This document shows, piece after piece, positions 1-5,562 of a DNA stretch of 6,417 nucleotides. The notes beneath the pieces were generated by a model that was not told the DNA's origin, searched no databases, and saw only the letters and a list, made by a program, of their open reading frames with translations. Made by a program: the position numbers and the translations under genes. The stretch comes from Reyranella sp. GTDB taxonomy: Bacteria; Pseudomonadota; Alphaproteobacteria; Reyranellales; Reyranellaceae. Position 1 is the stretch's first letter; each line of letters starts with the position of its first letter. The stretch lies in NCBI GenBank assembly GCA_030681635.1, contig JAUXRT010000272.1:1-6417 (forward strand), read 5' to 3'.

Positions 1-798
1 CGCGGCGTGCCGATGGGCGAGGATTGCGTCTCGCCGTCCAGTCATTCGGCTTTCTCGACTCCGGTCGAGATGATGCAGTTCATCGCCGAGATGCGCCGGC
101 TGTCGGGCGGCAAGCCGGCCGGCTTCAAGCTCTGCATCGGCCACGAATGGGAATTCCTGGCCATCTGCAAGGCGATGCTGGAGACTGGCATCTATCCCGA
201 CTTCATCGTCGTCGACGGCAAGGAAGGCGGCACTGGCGCGGCACCGATGGAGTTCGTCGACCATGTCGGCAAGCCGATGCGCCAGGGCCTGTACTTCGTG
301 CACAACGCCCTGATCGGCATCGGCGCACGCCACCGCATCAAGCTCGGCGCCGCCGGCAAGATCATCACGGCCTTCGACATCGTGCGCTCCATGGCGCTGG
401 GCGCCGACTGGTGCAACTCGGCACGCGGCTTCATGTTCGCGGTGGGCTGCATCCAGTCGCAGTCCTGCCACACCGACCGCTGCCCGACCGGCGTCGCCAC
501 CCAGGACCCGACCCGCCAGCGCGCGCTGGTCGTGCCCGACAAGATCGACCGGGTCTTCAATTTCCACCGCGCCACGCTCCACGAGCTGGCCGAGCTGACG
601 GCGGCGGCCGGGCTCGACCATCCCAGCGAGTTCAAGCCCGAACACATCTCCCGGCGCATCTCGGCGAGTGAAGTCATCACCTTCGCCGACCTCTATCCGT
701 CGCTGGCCGAGGGCGAGCTGGTGGCGGGCTCGGGCAATCCGCGCTGGCGCCGGCCTTGGGACATGGCCCAGGCCCATTCGTTCCGCGCCGTGACCTAG
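1..798 (+). CDS. FMN-binding glutamate synthase family protein, C-terminal part (5' end outside window)
   Basis: The reading frame is open from base 1 to the TAG at 796-798, giving 265 residues; the true start lies upstream, so the GTG at base 7 is not a real start. The fragment matches the C-terminal half of the FMN/iron-sulfur domain of glutamate synthase (COG0069). Visible marks are the PMGEDCVSPSSH segment (residues 4-15), the flavin-site stretch DGKEGGTGAAP (72-82), and a cysteine cluster C150-x5-C156-x4-C161 followed by PTGVATQ, which in GltB carries the [3Fe-4S] centre. The protein ends about 100 residues after the cluster and has no GXGXG beta-helix domain. It is therefore probably not full-length GltB but the shorter stand-alone family (YerD-like), whose exact reaction is poorly defined; ammonia- or partner-dependent glutamate formation is an inference. 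An aminotransferase follows on the same strand. Family call is firm, function less so. Confidence 0.93.
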   Translation, partial: RGVPMGEDCVSPSSHSAFSTPVEMMQFIAEMRRLSGGKPAGFKLCIGHEWEFLAICKAMLETGIYPDFIVVDGKEGGTGAAPMEFVDHVGKPMRQGLYFVHNALIGIGARHRIKLGAAGKIITAFDIVRSMALGADWCNSARGFMFAVGCIQSQSCHTDRCPTGVATQDPTRQRALVVPDKIDRVFNFHRATLHELAELTAAAGLDHPSEFKPEHISRRISASEVITFADLYPSLAEGELVAGSGNPRWRRPWDMAQAHSFRAVT

Positions 799-827
799 AG
801 GCGGCCAAACCTGTTGCGAACCGGCCG

Positions 828-869
828 GTCTTGGCTCAGCAATTGGGCTCAGCAATCGGGATCCAAGAC
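828..869 (+). repeat. 11-bp direct repeat inside a 7-bp inverted repeat, aminotransferase leader
   Basis: The 87-base spacer between the glutamate synthase-like gene and the aminotransferase contains GGCTCAGCAAT twice (833-843 and 846-856, period 13). The pair is enclosed by GTCTTGG (828-834) and its reverse complement CCAAGAC (863-869). A 10-bp palindrome ACCGGCCGGT lies just before it (820-829). The block ends six bases before the ribosome binding site. It could be an operator, an mRNA structure affecting initiation, or a chance slippage duplication. There is no run of T after it, so it does not look like a terminator, and I could not find a convincing -35/-10 pair here. Confidence 0.5.
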
Positions 870-874
870 AAGCC

Positions 875-880
875 GAGGAA
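875..880 (+). promoter_or_regulatory. Ribosome binding site that fixes the aminotransferase start
   Basis: GAGGAA lies five bases before the ATG at 886. A TTG 72 bases further upstream (814) is in frame, but it has no comparable site and would translate the repeat-bearing leader, so the ATG at 886 is preferred. Confidence 0.75.
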
Positions 881-885
881 ACGCC

Positions 886-2115
886 ATGACCGCCCCATTC
901 GATTTCGCGCCCCTGCTCGCGCCCGGCACGCCCGCGCCCGCCGCGCTGTGGAAGGGCTTTCCCAAGTACAATTTCATCGGCGGCCACAACGACGCCAAGA
1001 ACGTGCCTGTCGAGGCGCTGCTTGCCGCGGCGACGGCGGTGCTGAAGCGCGAGGGCGCGACGCTGGCGACCTACGGGCTGAACAGCGGCCCCTTGGGCTA
1101 TCGGCCGTTGCGCGACTTCCTGGCCAAGAAGCTTTCGGGCCATGCCGGCATCACCTGCTCGGCCGACGAGATCCTGATCACCTCGGGCTCGATGCAGGGC
1201 CTCGACCTGGTGAACAGCCTGCTGCTGGCCAAGGGCGACACGGTCCTGATTGAGCAGGAGACCTATGGCGGCGCGCTCACCAAGCTCACCAAGCTCGGCG
1301 TCAACGTCATCGGGATCCCGCTCGACGAGGAGGGCCTGCGCCTCGACATCGTCGAGCAGACACTGGCCGACCTCAAGAAGAAGGGCGTGACGCCGAAGTA
1401 CATCTACACCATCCCGACGGTGCAGAACCCGACCGGCGCGATCATGGGCGAGAAGCGCCGCGCCCAGCTGATCAAGCTCGCCGCCGAATACGGCGTCATG
1501 ATCTTCGAGGACGAGTGCTATTCCGACCTGATCTGGAGCGGCGAGCGGCCGCGCTCGATCTATTCCATGGCCAACGGCGAAGGCGTGATCTTCATCGGCT
1601 CCTTCTCCAAGTCGATCGCGCCGGCGCTGCGCGTCGGCTACATCGTCGCCAAATGGGACATCCTCGCCCGCATCCTCGGGCTGAAGCAGGACGCGGGCTC
1701 CGGCGCGCTCGAGCAGATGGTGCTGGCCGAGTTCTGCACCCAGCATTTTGCCACCCATGTACCCAAGCTCAACAAGGCGCTGCACGCCAAGCTACAGGTC
1801 CTGCGCGAGGCGCTGGCCGAGCAGTTCGGCACGGCCGCCGAATTCGGCGACCCGCCGGGCGGCATCTATCTCTGGATCAAGCTGCCCGAGCAGGTCGACA
1901 CCCAGAAACTGGCACAGGCAGCCCTTGCCGCCGGCGTGTCGCTCAACCCCGGCCCGGAATGGTCGACCAACAAGGCCTATTCCAAGAACAGGCTCCGCCT
2001 CTGCTTCGCCAATCCCGAGCCCGAGACGATCAAGGAAGGCGTCTCGGTGCTGGCCGAGGTCTGCCGCCGGGAATTCGGCGTGCCGCTGCGCAGCGCCAAC
2101 GTCGACAAGGGCTGA
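886..2115 (+). CDS. PLP-dependent aminotransferase, fold type I (2-aminoadipate/MocR-like group)
   Basis: This cytosolic 409-residue protein should transfer an amino group between an amino acid and a 2-oxo acid using pyridoxal phosphate. The fold-type I landmarks are in order: the YGLNSGPLGYRPLRDFL segment typical of the AADAT/LysN/MocR group, the phosphate-binding SGSMQG (residues 100-105), a likely ring-stacking Y127, QNPTG with N181, EDECYSDL with D209 (pyridine nitrogen) and Y212, the Schiff-base lysine K242 in SFSKSIAPALRVGY, and the carboxylate-binding R371 in NRLRLCF. Length is normal for the family and no key residue is missing. No helix-turn-helix domain precedes it, so it is an enzyme and not a MocR regulator. 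The substrate cannot be read from sequence; 2-aminoadipate, aromatic or branched-chain amino acids are all possible. The neighbouring glutamate synthase-like gene fits glutamate as amino donor. It ends at TGA, 30 bases before a convergent gene. Confidence 0.95.
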   Translation: MTAPFDFAPLLAPGTPAPAALWKGFPKYNFIGGHNDAKNVPVEALLAAATAVLKREGATLATYGLNSGPLGYRPLRDFLAKKLSGHAGITCSADEILITSGSMQGLDLVNSLLLAKGDTVLIEQETYGGALTKLTKLGVNVIGIPLDEEGLRLDIVEQTLADLKKKGVTPKYIYTIPTVQNPTGAIMGEKRRAQLIKLAAEYGVMIFEDECYSDLIWSGERPRSIYSMANGEGVIFIGSFSKSIAPALRVGYIVAKWDILARILGLKQDAGSGALEQMVLAEFCTQHFATHVPKLNKALHAKLQVLREALAEQFGTAAEFGDPPGGIYLWIKLPEQVDTQKLAQAALAAGVSLNPGPEWSTNKAYSKNRLRLCFANPEPETIKEGVSVLAEVCRREFGVPLRSANVDKG

Positions 2116-2125
2116 CCGACGTCGG
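2116..2125. repeat. 10-bp perfect palindrome after the aminotransferase stop
   Basis: CCGACGTCGG begins on the first base after the TGA stop and directly precedes the hairpin at 2127-2145. Such a short GC palindrome may be chance in DNA of this composition; as RNA it has no loop and would not fold by itself. Confidence 0.35.
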
Positions 2126-2126
2126 C

Positions 2127-2145
2127 GCCGATTCGAAAAATCGGC
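2127..2145. terminator. Possible bidirectional terminator hairpin between convergent genes
   Basis: GCCGATT (2127-2133) and its exact complement AATCGGC (2139-2145) enclose a five-base loop CGAAA. The element sits in the 30-base gap between the aminotransferase stop (+) and the VOC gene stop (-), where transcripts from both sides must end, and it abuts the VOC stop codon. There is no T-run after the stem in either direction, so it is not a textbook intrinsic terminator. It may act as an RNA 3'-end stabiliser or an imperfect terminator. Confidence 0.45.
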
Positions 2146-2559
2146 TCAGGCGTCGACCATCACCATCCAGTTCACGCCGAACTTGTCGGCGACCATGCCG
2201 AACTTGGGCGAGAAGAACGTCTTGGTGAGCGGCATGTTCACCTGGCCACCCTTGGCCAGCGCGGCAAAGGTCTTGTCGGCTTCCGCCTCGTCCTTGACGG
2301 TTATCGCCAGCGAGAAGCCGTCGAACTTGGGCTTGCCCGCGCAATTGCCGTCGGACGCCAGGATCATCGCGTCGCCGACCGTGAAGGCGGCATGCATCAC
2401 CTTGTCGTCCGAGCCCGGCGGCTCCATGCCACCCTTGCCGCGATCGGGATTCTCCTTGAAGCGCATCAGCATATCGACCTTGGCGCCAACCGCGCCCTTG
2501 TAGAAGTCGAGGGCTTCCTCGCAGCGACCGTCGAAGAACAGGTAGGGCTGGATCTGCAT
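2146..2559 (-). CDS. VOC family protein, PhnB-like (glyoxalase/bleomycin-resistance fold)
   Basis: A 137-residue cytosolic protein of the PhnB-like branch of the vicinal oxygen chelate superfamily. It begins with the family pattern QPYLFFDGRCEEALDFY (residues 4-20), has MHAAFTVGDAMILASDG (55-71) in the middle, and ends with DKFGVNWMVMV (125-135), the usual DxFGvxWM close. Members are often labelled 3-demethylubiquinone methyltransferase-like, but that enzymatic name is unreliable and no reaction should be assumed; binding of a small compound is the safest role. The start is supported by a strong ribosome site, AAGGAGA on the minus strand at 2565-2571, five bases from the ATG. It is the last gene of the leftward set, 14 bases after the serine hydrolase stop, and its own stop touches the hairpin. 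Confidence 0.92.
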   Translation of the reverse strand: MQIQPYLFFDGRCEEALDFYKGAVGAKVDMLMRFKENPDRGKGGMEPPGSDDKVMHAAFTVGDAMILASDGNCAGKPKFDGFSLAITVKDEAEADKTFAALAKGGQVNMPLTKTFFSPKFGMVADKFGVNWMVMVDA

Positions 2560-2573
2560 CGCTCTCTCCTTGG

Positions 2574-3785
2574 TTAGTCGTCGATGGCTTGGTAGGCGGA
2601 CGTCCAGAAATCGGTGAACACGCGCGGCGGCTGGGGCGAATCCATCATGCGTTGGGTCATCAGGATGCCGACCATGTCCTCGGCCGGATCGGAATGGGCC
2701 GAGGTGCCGTAGCCGCCGTCCCAGCCGAAACGTCCCGGGGTGGTCGACAGGCTGGTGCGCCGCGTGACGACAGCGTTGCCCATACCCCAGCTCGCGCCTT
2801 CACCGAAGAACAGTTCGGTGCCAATTCTGTTTTCCGGCGTGAGCTGGTCGGTGGTCATCAACTCGACCGCGGGCCGCGACAGGAGGCGCTGGCTGCCGTG
2901 CCGGCCCTTGTTCAGCATCATGCGGCAGAAGGCGTGATAGTCGTCGACGGTCGAGACCAGGCCCGAGCCGCCGGCGGGAAACGGCGGCGGCTTGCTCCAG
3001 CGGCTGTTGCTAGCATCGTCGAAAGTAACAACGGCGTTGGTCTCGTAGTCCATGCGATAGGCACTGGCCAGCCGGTCGAGCTTGCCGGCCGGCACCTGAA
3101 AGCCGGTGTCCTTCATGCCGAGCGGCCCAAACAGGCGCTCCTCCAGGAACGTGCCGAAAGCTTGCCCCGAGGCGCGGGCGATCAGCACGCCCAACACGTC
3201 GGAGCCGGTGTGATAGAGCCAGCGTTCGCCCGGCTGATGGATCAGCGGCAGGCTGCCCAGGCGCTTTATGAATTCATCGGGCGACATGTCGAGCTGGTCG
3301 GGACCGGGCGCCACGCCCGCCGCCTCCGCCGCCTTCTGGATGGGGTACTTCGCCGGCCAGACCATCACCGCACCGTGGCCTGACCGGAACGTCAGCAGGT
3401 CGCGCAGGCTGATCGGCCGATGGGCGGGCACGGTATCGTCGAGTGGCCCTTCGAGGCTCTTCAGCACGCGGCGGTCGGCCAGCTCCGGCAACAGACGGTC
3501 GACAGGCTCATCGAGGCGGAGCCGGCATTCCTCGACCAGGATCATCGCCGCGGCGGCGGTGATCGGCTTGGTCATCGAGGAGATGCGAAAGATCGTGTCG
3601 CGTTTCATCGGCATGCCGCCGCCAGCAGCCTGCAGGCCGATCGCCTCGACGTGCGTCTCGCCGCGCCGGCTCACCAGCGTGACGAGGCCGGGCACGTCGC
3701 CATCGGCAACATGCCGGGACAGTGTCTCGCGCAGACGGGCAAGTCGCGTCGCGGAAAAGCCTGGACTCGAAAAGCCTGGACTCAT
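2574..3785 (-). CDS. Serine hydrolase, class C beta-lactamase family (EstB-like esterase)
   Basis: A 403-residue protein of the beta-lactamase/transpeptidase-like fold. The nucleophile motif is S70-M-T-K73 in FRISSMTKPIT. The second motif is Y191-H-T in ERWLYHTGSDVLG, a Y-x-x form without the asparagine of true AmpC enzymes. The third position is W355-D-G-G in place of KTG. This combination is typical of EstB-like esterases and related hydrolases, so ester, lactone or amide hydrolysis is more likely than antibiotic resistance. No signal peptide or lipobox is visible, so it is probably cytosolic, unlike periplasmic beta-lactamases. The ATG at 3785 is chosen because it lies 10 bases after the upstream gene's stop with a weak purine-rich site (GAGCGGG); an in-frame GTG at 3821 would overlap that gene by 26 bases. 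The N-terminus carries a five-residue tandem duplication (SPGFS twice). Confidence 0.93.
   Translation of the reverse strand: MSPGFSSPGFSATRLARLRETLSRHVADGDVPGLVTLVSRRGETHVEAIGLQAAGGGMPMKRDTIFRISSMTKPITAAAAMILVEECRLRLDEPVDRLLPELADRRVLKSLEGPLDDTVPAHRPISLRDLLTFRSGHGAVMVWPAKYPIQKAAEAAGVAPGPDQLDMSPDEFIKRLGSLPLIHQPGERWLYHTGSDVLGVLIARASGQAFGTFLEERLFGPLGMKDTGFQVPAGKLDRLASAYRMDYETNAVVTFDDASNSRWSKPPPFPAGGSGLVSTVDDYHAFCRMMLNKGRHGSQRLLSRPAVELMTTDQLTPENRIGTELFFGEGASWGMGNAVVTRRTSLSTTPGRFGWDGGYGTSAHSDPAEDMVGILMTQRMMDSPQPPRVFTDFWTSAYQAIDD
3754..3783 (-). repeat. 15-bp perfect tandem duplication at the serine hydrolase N-terminus
   Basis: The 15 bases at 3754-3768 (plus-strand GAAAAGCCTGGACTC) are repeated exactly and directly at 3769-3783. 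The unit is a multiple of three, so the frame is kept and residues 2-11 read SPGFS-SPGFS immediately after the initiator methionine. It lies ahead of the folded domain, so it probably does not disturb catalysis. Replication slippage is the simplest origin. Confidence 0.9.
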
Positions 3786-3795
3786 GGACGCCCGC

Positions 3796-4257
3796 TCAAT
3801 TCTTCTCGATGAAGTCCGCACACCGCTCCAGGCCGCCGGTCCAGCCGCCGCGATGGTCGTCGCGGGAAGCCTCGGTCTCGAAGCCTGTGTGCCACAAGGT
3901 CAGCCGGGTCCGGCCGCCGCCGAGATCGGCGAAGCTGACCGACACGAGCGTCTCGGGATCGATGATGCCGTTGGCATGCTCGGTGACGTAGGTGAAGACC
4001 AGGCGTTCAGGTGGCACGACCTCGCGATAGGTGCCGTGTTTCAGGATCATGCCACCACTCGGCGAACGCATGCGACGGCGCCAGACGCCGCCGGGGCGCA
4101 CGTCCATCTCGCAGGACAGCGGTGTGAAATCCCGCGGCGCCCACCATAACGCGGCCTGCTTGACGTCGGTCCAGGCCGCGAACAGCCGTTCGCGCGACGC
4201 GGCAATGTCGCGCGTGAGCACGAGCTCCGATCCGGCCGGCTTCGACATGACGTTCAT
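3796..4257 (-). CDS. SRPBCC domain protein, AHSA1-like
   Basis: A 153-residue cytosolic protein with the AHSA1/START-like helix-grip fold, which forms a deep hydrophobic cavity. Family features are the opening LVLTRDIAASRERLFAAWTD (residues 12-31), WWAPRDFT (38-45), the PGGVWRRRM strand, and a C-terminal helix beginning near GGWTGGLERCADFIEKN. These proteins bind hydrophobic ligands or, in some cases, act in stress responses; no catalytic role can be claimed. The ATG overlaps the stop of the upstream YceI gene as ATGA (4254-4257), which suggests translational coupling, since no good ribosome site precedes it. A second in-frame ATG at 4248 would give 150 residues and is a real alternative. The downstream serine hydrolase starts 10 bases after its TGA. 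Confidence 0.92.
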   Translation of the reverse strand: MNVMSKPAGSELVLTRDIAASRERLFAAWTDVKQAALWWAPRDFTPLSCEMDVRPGGVWRRRMRSPSGGMILKHGTYREVVPPERLVFTYVTEHANGIIDPETLVSVSFADLGGGRTRLTLWHTGFETEASRDDHRGGWTGGLERCADFIEKN

Positions 4258-4907
4258 GGATTGCGCACGAACTCGGCGTCGATGACGATTTCGATGGCTT
4301 CGGAGAACATTGCCGGCATGCCGAAATCCTGCGGCTTGATCCAGGCGCTGGCATGAACGCCCATGCGCGGTTGCCCGCCAAAGCCCTTGCCGCTGCCGAC
4401 CAGCGTCACGTCGAACGTGACCGGCGCGGTCTTGCCCGTCAGCGTGAGAGTGCCGTCCACCTTGCCGCTGGTGGCGTCGGTCTGACGAAAGGCGGTCGAC
4501 ACGAATGTCACCTCGGGAAATCGAGGCGCATTCAGGAACTTTTCGCTCGCAAGATCGCTGGCGAAACCCTTGACGTTCGATGTGATCGATTCGGTCACGA
4601 CCTGAGCCGACAATTTCGAACTCGCGACCGCATCCGGGTTCCACGCCAGCGTGCCGCTCACGCGATCGAAGCGGAAGATGCTGTAGGAATAGCCAACATG
4701 CGAAACGCGCGCCAGGACCGACGAATGATCGGGATCAAGCGCATAGGCGCCTGCTGTCGCATGGGCGATGTTGCGCTCGCCGCAGAACACGCCGGGCGGC
4801 ATGCCAGGCGGACAGACGCCCTGGGCAAAGCCGCCGACGGCGGCAAGCTGCGACAGCACGGCGCCGAGCAACAGAGCGCGCGCGATCGAAGAGGCTGCGA
4901 CCTTCAT
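4254..4907 (-). CDS. YceI family protein, secreted lipocalin-fold binding protein
   Basis: A 217-residue protein of the YceI family, whose members have a lipocalin-like barrel and bind long polyisoprenoid or other amphiphilic molecules, mostly in the periplasm. Residues 1-28 look like a Sec signal peptide: K2, R10, a hydrophobic core LLLGAVLSQLAAVGG, and a likely cut after GFA. The family patterns follow: YALDPDHSSVLARVSHVGYS, FRFDRVSGTLAWNPD, SEKFLNAPRFPEVTFVST and GTLTLTGKTAPVTFDVTL. Between the signal peptide and the barrel is a short proline/glycine segment with two cysteines, C32 and C42, which could form a disulfide. A ribosome site GGAG on the minus strand (4915-4918) is seven bases from the ATG. 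It is the second gene of the leftward set, 22 bases after the membrane-anchored SRPBCC gene. There is no cytochrome b561 gene beside it, which is a common partner elsewhere. Confidence 0.94.
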   Translation of the reverse strand: MKVAASSIARALLLGAVLSQLAAVGGFAQGVCPPGMPPGVFCGERNIAHATAGAYALDPDHSSVLARVSHVGYSYSIFRFDRVSGTLAWNPDAVASSKLSAQVVTESITSNVKGFASDLASEKFLNAPRFPEVTFVSTAFRQTDATSGKVDGTLTLTGKTAPVTFDVTLVGSGKGFGGQPRMGVHASAWIKPQDFGMPAMFSEAIEIVIDAEFVRNP

Positions 4908-4929
4908 GGCTTTACTCCAAATCGAGGGC

Positions 4930-5466
4930 TTATTTCTCGGCCGCGGCCTTCAGATTGGCGAGACCCGCGGCGAAGTCGTTGCCGATCATGGTGTCCATGT
5001 TCATGAAGATGCCGATCAATTTCGTCATGAAAGCGGCGGGACCGTACATTGCCCAAGTGACAACCGTGTTGTCGCCTTTGGGTTCCATCGTGAATTCGGC
5101 GGTGTTGTGGGCCTCGAACGGCGAGATGAAGTCGAGCTTGATCAGGATCTTGGCCGGAGGCGTTGTCTCGGTGACCTCCATCCGACCCTTGCCGACGTTC
5201 TTGTCGCCGTCCCATTCATAGATAGCGCCCTTGCCGCTTGCGGCGGCGCTAAAAGTCCGCTTCATCGCCGGGTCCTTCTTCTCGTAGGGCGACCACAGGC
5301 TCCAGCTGCGCAGGTCGTTGATCAGCGCGAAGATTTTCTCCGGCGGCGCCTTGATGGTTGCCGTGCGCTGGACGCGGAAGGTGTCGGGCCCGGTCGCGGC
5401 ATAGATCAGGATGCCGGCAACAACAACGACGAGGGCGGCGGCAACATAGGCAAACGTCTTCAGCAT
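4930..5466 (-). CDS. Membrane-anchored SRPBCC family protein (polyketide cyclase 2-like)
   Basis: A 178-residue protein with one N-terminal hydrophobic helix (about residues 5-24, FAYVAAALVVVVAGILIYAA) followed by an SRPBCC domain. Domain signs are FRVQRTATIKAPPEKIFALINDLRSWSLWSPYEKKDP (spanning 30-66), GKGAIYEWDGDKNVGKGRMEV, and the closing NMDTMIGNDFAAGLANLK. One short tail precedes the helix, so it is most likely an inner-membrane anchor with the domain facing the periplasm, or an uncleaved signal; the sequence does not settle this. The domain should hold a hydrophobic ligand. A GGAG on the minus strand (5477-5480) lies 10 bases before the ATG. It is the first gene after the promoter and operator at 5483-5533, so it leads the five-gene set. 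Confidence 0.93.
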   Translation of the reverse strand: MLKTFAYVAAALVVVVAGILIYAATGPDTFRVQRTATIKAPPEKIFALINDLRSWSLWSPYEKKDPAMKRTFSAAASGKGAIYEWDGDKNVGKGRMEVTETTPPAKILIKLDFISPFEAHNTAEFTMEPKGDNTVVTWAMYGPAAFMTKLIGIFMNMDTMIGNDFAAGLANLKAAAEK

Positions 5467-5482
5467 CGCTTGGGCGCTCCGA

Positions 5483-5510
5483 TAACACTTAACTCTTGAG
5501 TTAAGTGTTA
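5483..5510. promoter_or_regulatory. 28-bp near-perfect palindrome, probable repressor operator
   Basis: TAACACTTAACTC (5483-5495) and its exact reverse complement GAGTTAAGTGTTA (5498-5510) are separated by two bases, TT. A 13-bp perfect arm is far beyond chance in this region, and the AT-rich composition stands out sharply. It coincides with the predicted -10 box and the transcription start of the leftward operon, the usual place for a repressor site, and ends 16 bases before the first ATG. Size and symmetry suit a dimeric winged-helix regulator. ArsR-type regulators are often found beside AHSA1/SRPBCC genes, so that family is a fair guess, with MarR or TetR types also possible. It is not a terminator, as it lies upstream of both divergent genes. 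Confidence 0.85.
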
Positions 5511-5533
5511 GAAACTTCGCGACACGCTGTCAA
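5505..5533 (-). promoter_or_regulatory. Predicted sigma-70-type promoter for the leftward five-gene operon
   Basis: On the minus strand a consensus -35 box TTGACA (plus coordinates 5528-5533) is followed after exactly 17 bases by TAACAC (5505-5510), a weak -10 box. The -10 box is the outer end of the palindrome arm, so a bound regulator would block polymerase. Transcription would start near 5498, leaving a leader of about 30 bases that contains the ribosome site. Confidence 0.65.
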
Positions 5534-5562
5534 CCGCCGGCAAAACGACCTAAGAAATCCTC

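Noticed and set aside
192..680. 162-codon open frame on the - strand opposite the glutamate synthase-like gene
   Set aside because: The + strand has the conserved flavin and cysteine motifs; this frame is a compositional shadow.
814..885. TTG at 814 as start of the aminotransferase
   Set aside because: It would add 24 residues encoded by the repeat leader, while ATG 886 has GAGGAA at proper spacing and gives the usual family N-terminus.
2589..3383. 264-codon open frame on the + strand opposite the serine hydrolase
   Set aside because: It is antisense to a gene with clear catalytic motifs, its translation is rich in R, A, H and G without any recognisable domain, and long antisense frames are expected in GC-rich DNA.
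2574..3785. Serine hydrolase as an AmpC-type antibiotic resistance beta-lactamase
   Set aside because: It lacks the Y-x-N and KTG motifs of AmpC and has no signal peptide; W-D-G-G at the third motif points to the esterase-like branch.
3786..3821. GTG at 3821 as start of the serine hydrolase
   Set aside because: It would overlap the upstream gene by 26 bases; ATG 3785 fits the tight operon spacing.
3268..4149. 293-codon open frame on the + strand across the hydrolase/SRPBCC junction
   Set aside because: It spans two well-supported opposite-strand genes and its translation is low-complexity S/R/A-rich with no family resemblance.
4353..5006. 217-codon open frame on the + strand opposite the YceI gene
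   Set aside because: It has no domain, and the opposite frame has a signal peptide, a ribosome site and all YceI motifs.
5483..5510. The palindrome as an intrinsic terminator or a mobile element end
   Set aside because: It lies upstream of both flanking genes on top of a promoter, has no following T-run, and there is no transposase, target duplication or second copy in the window.
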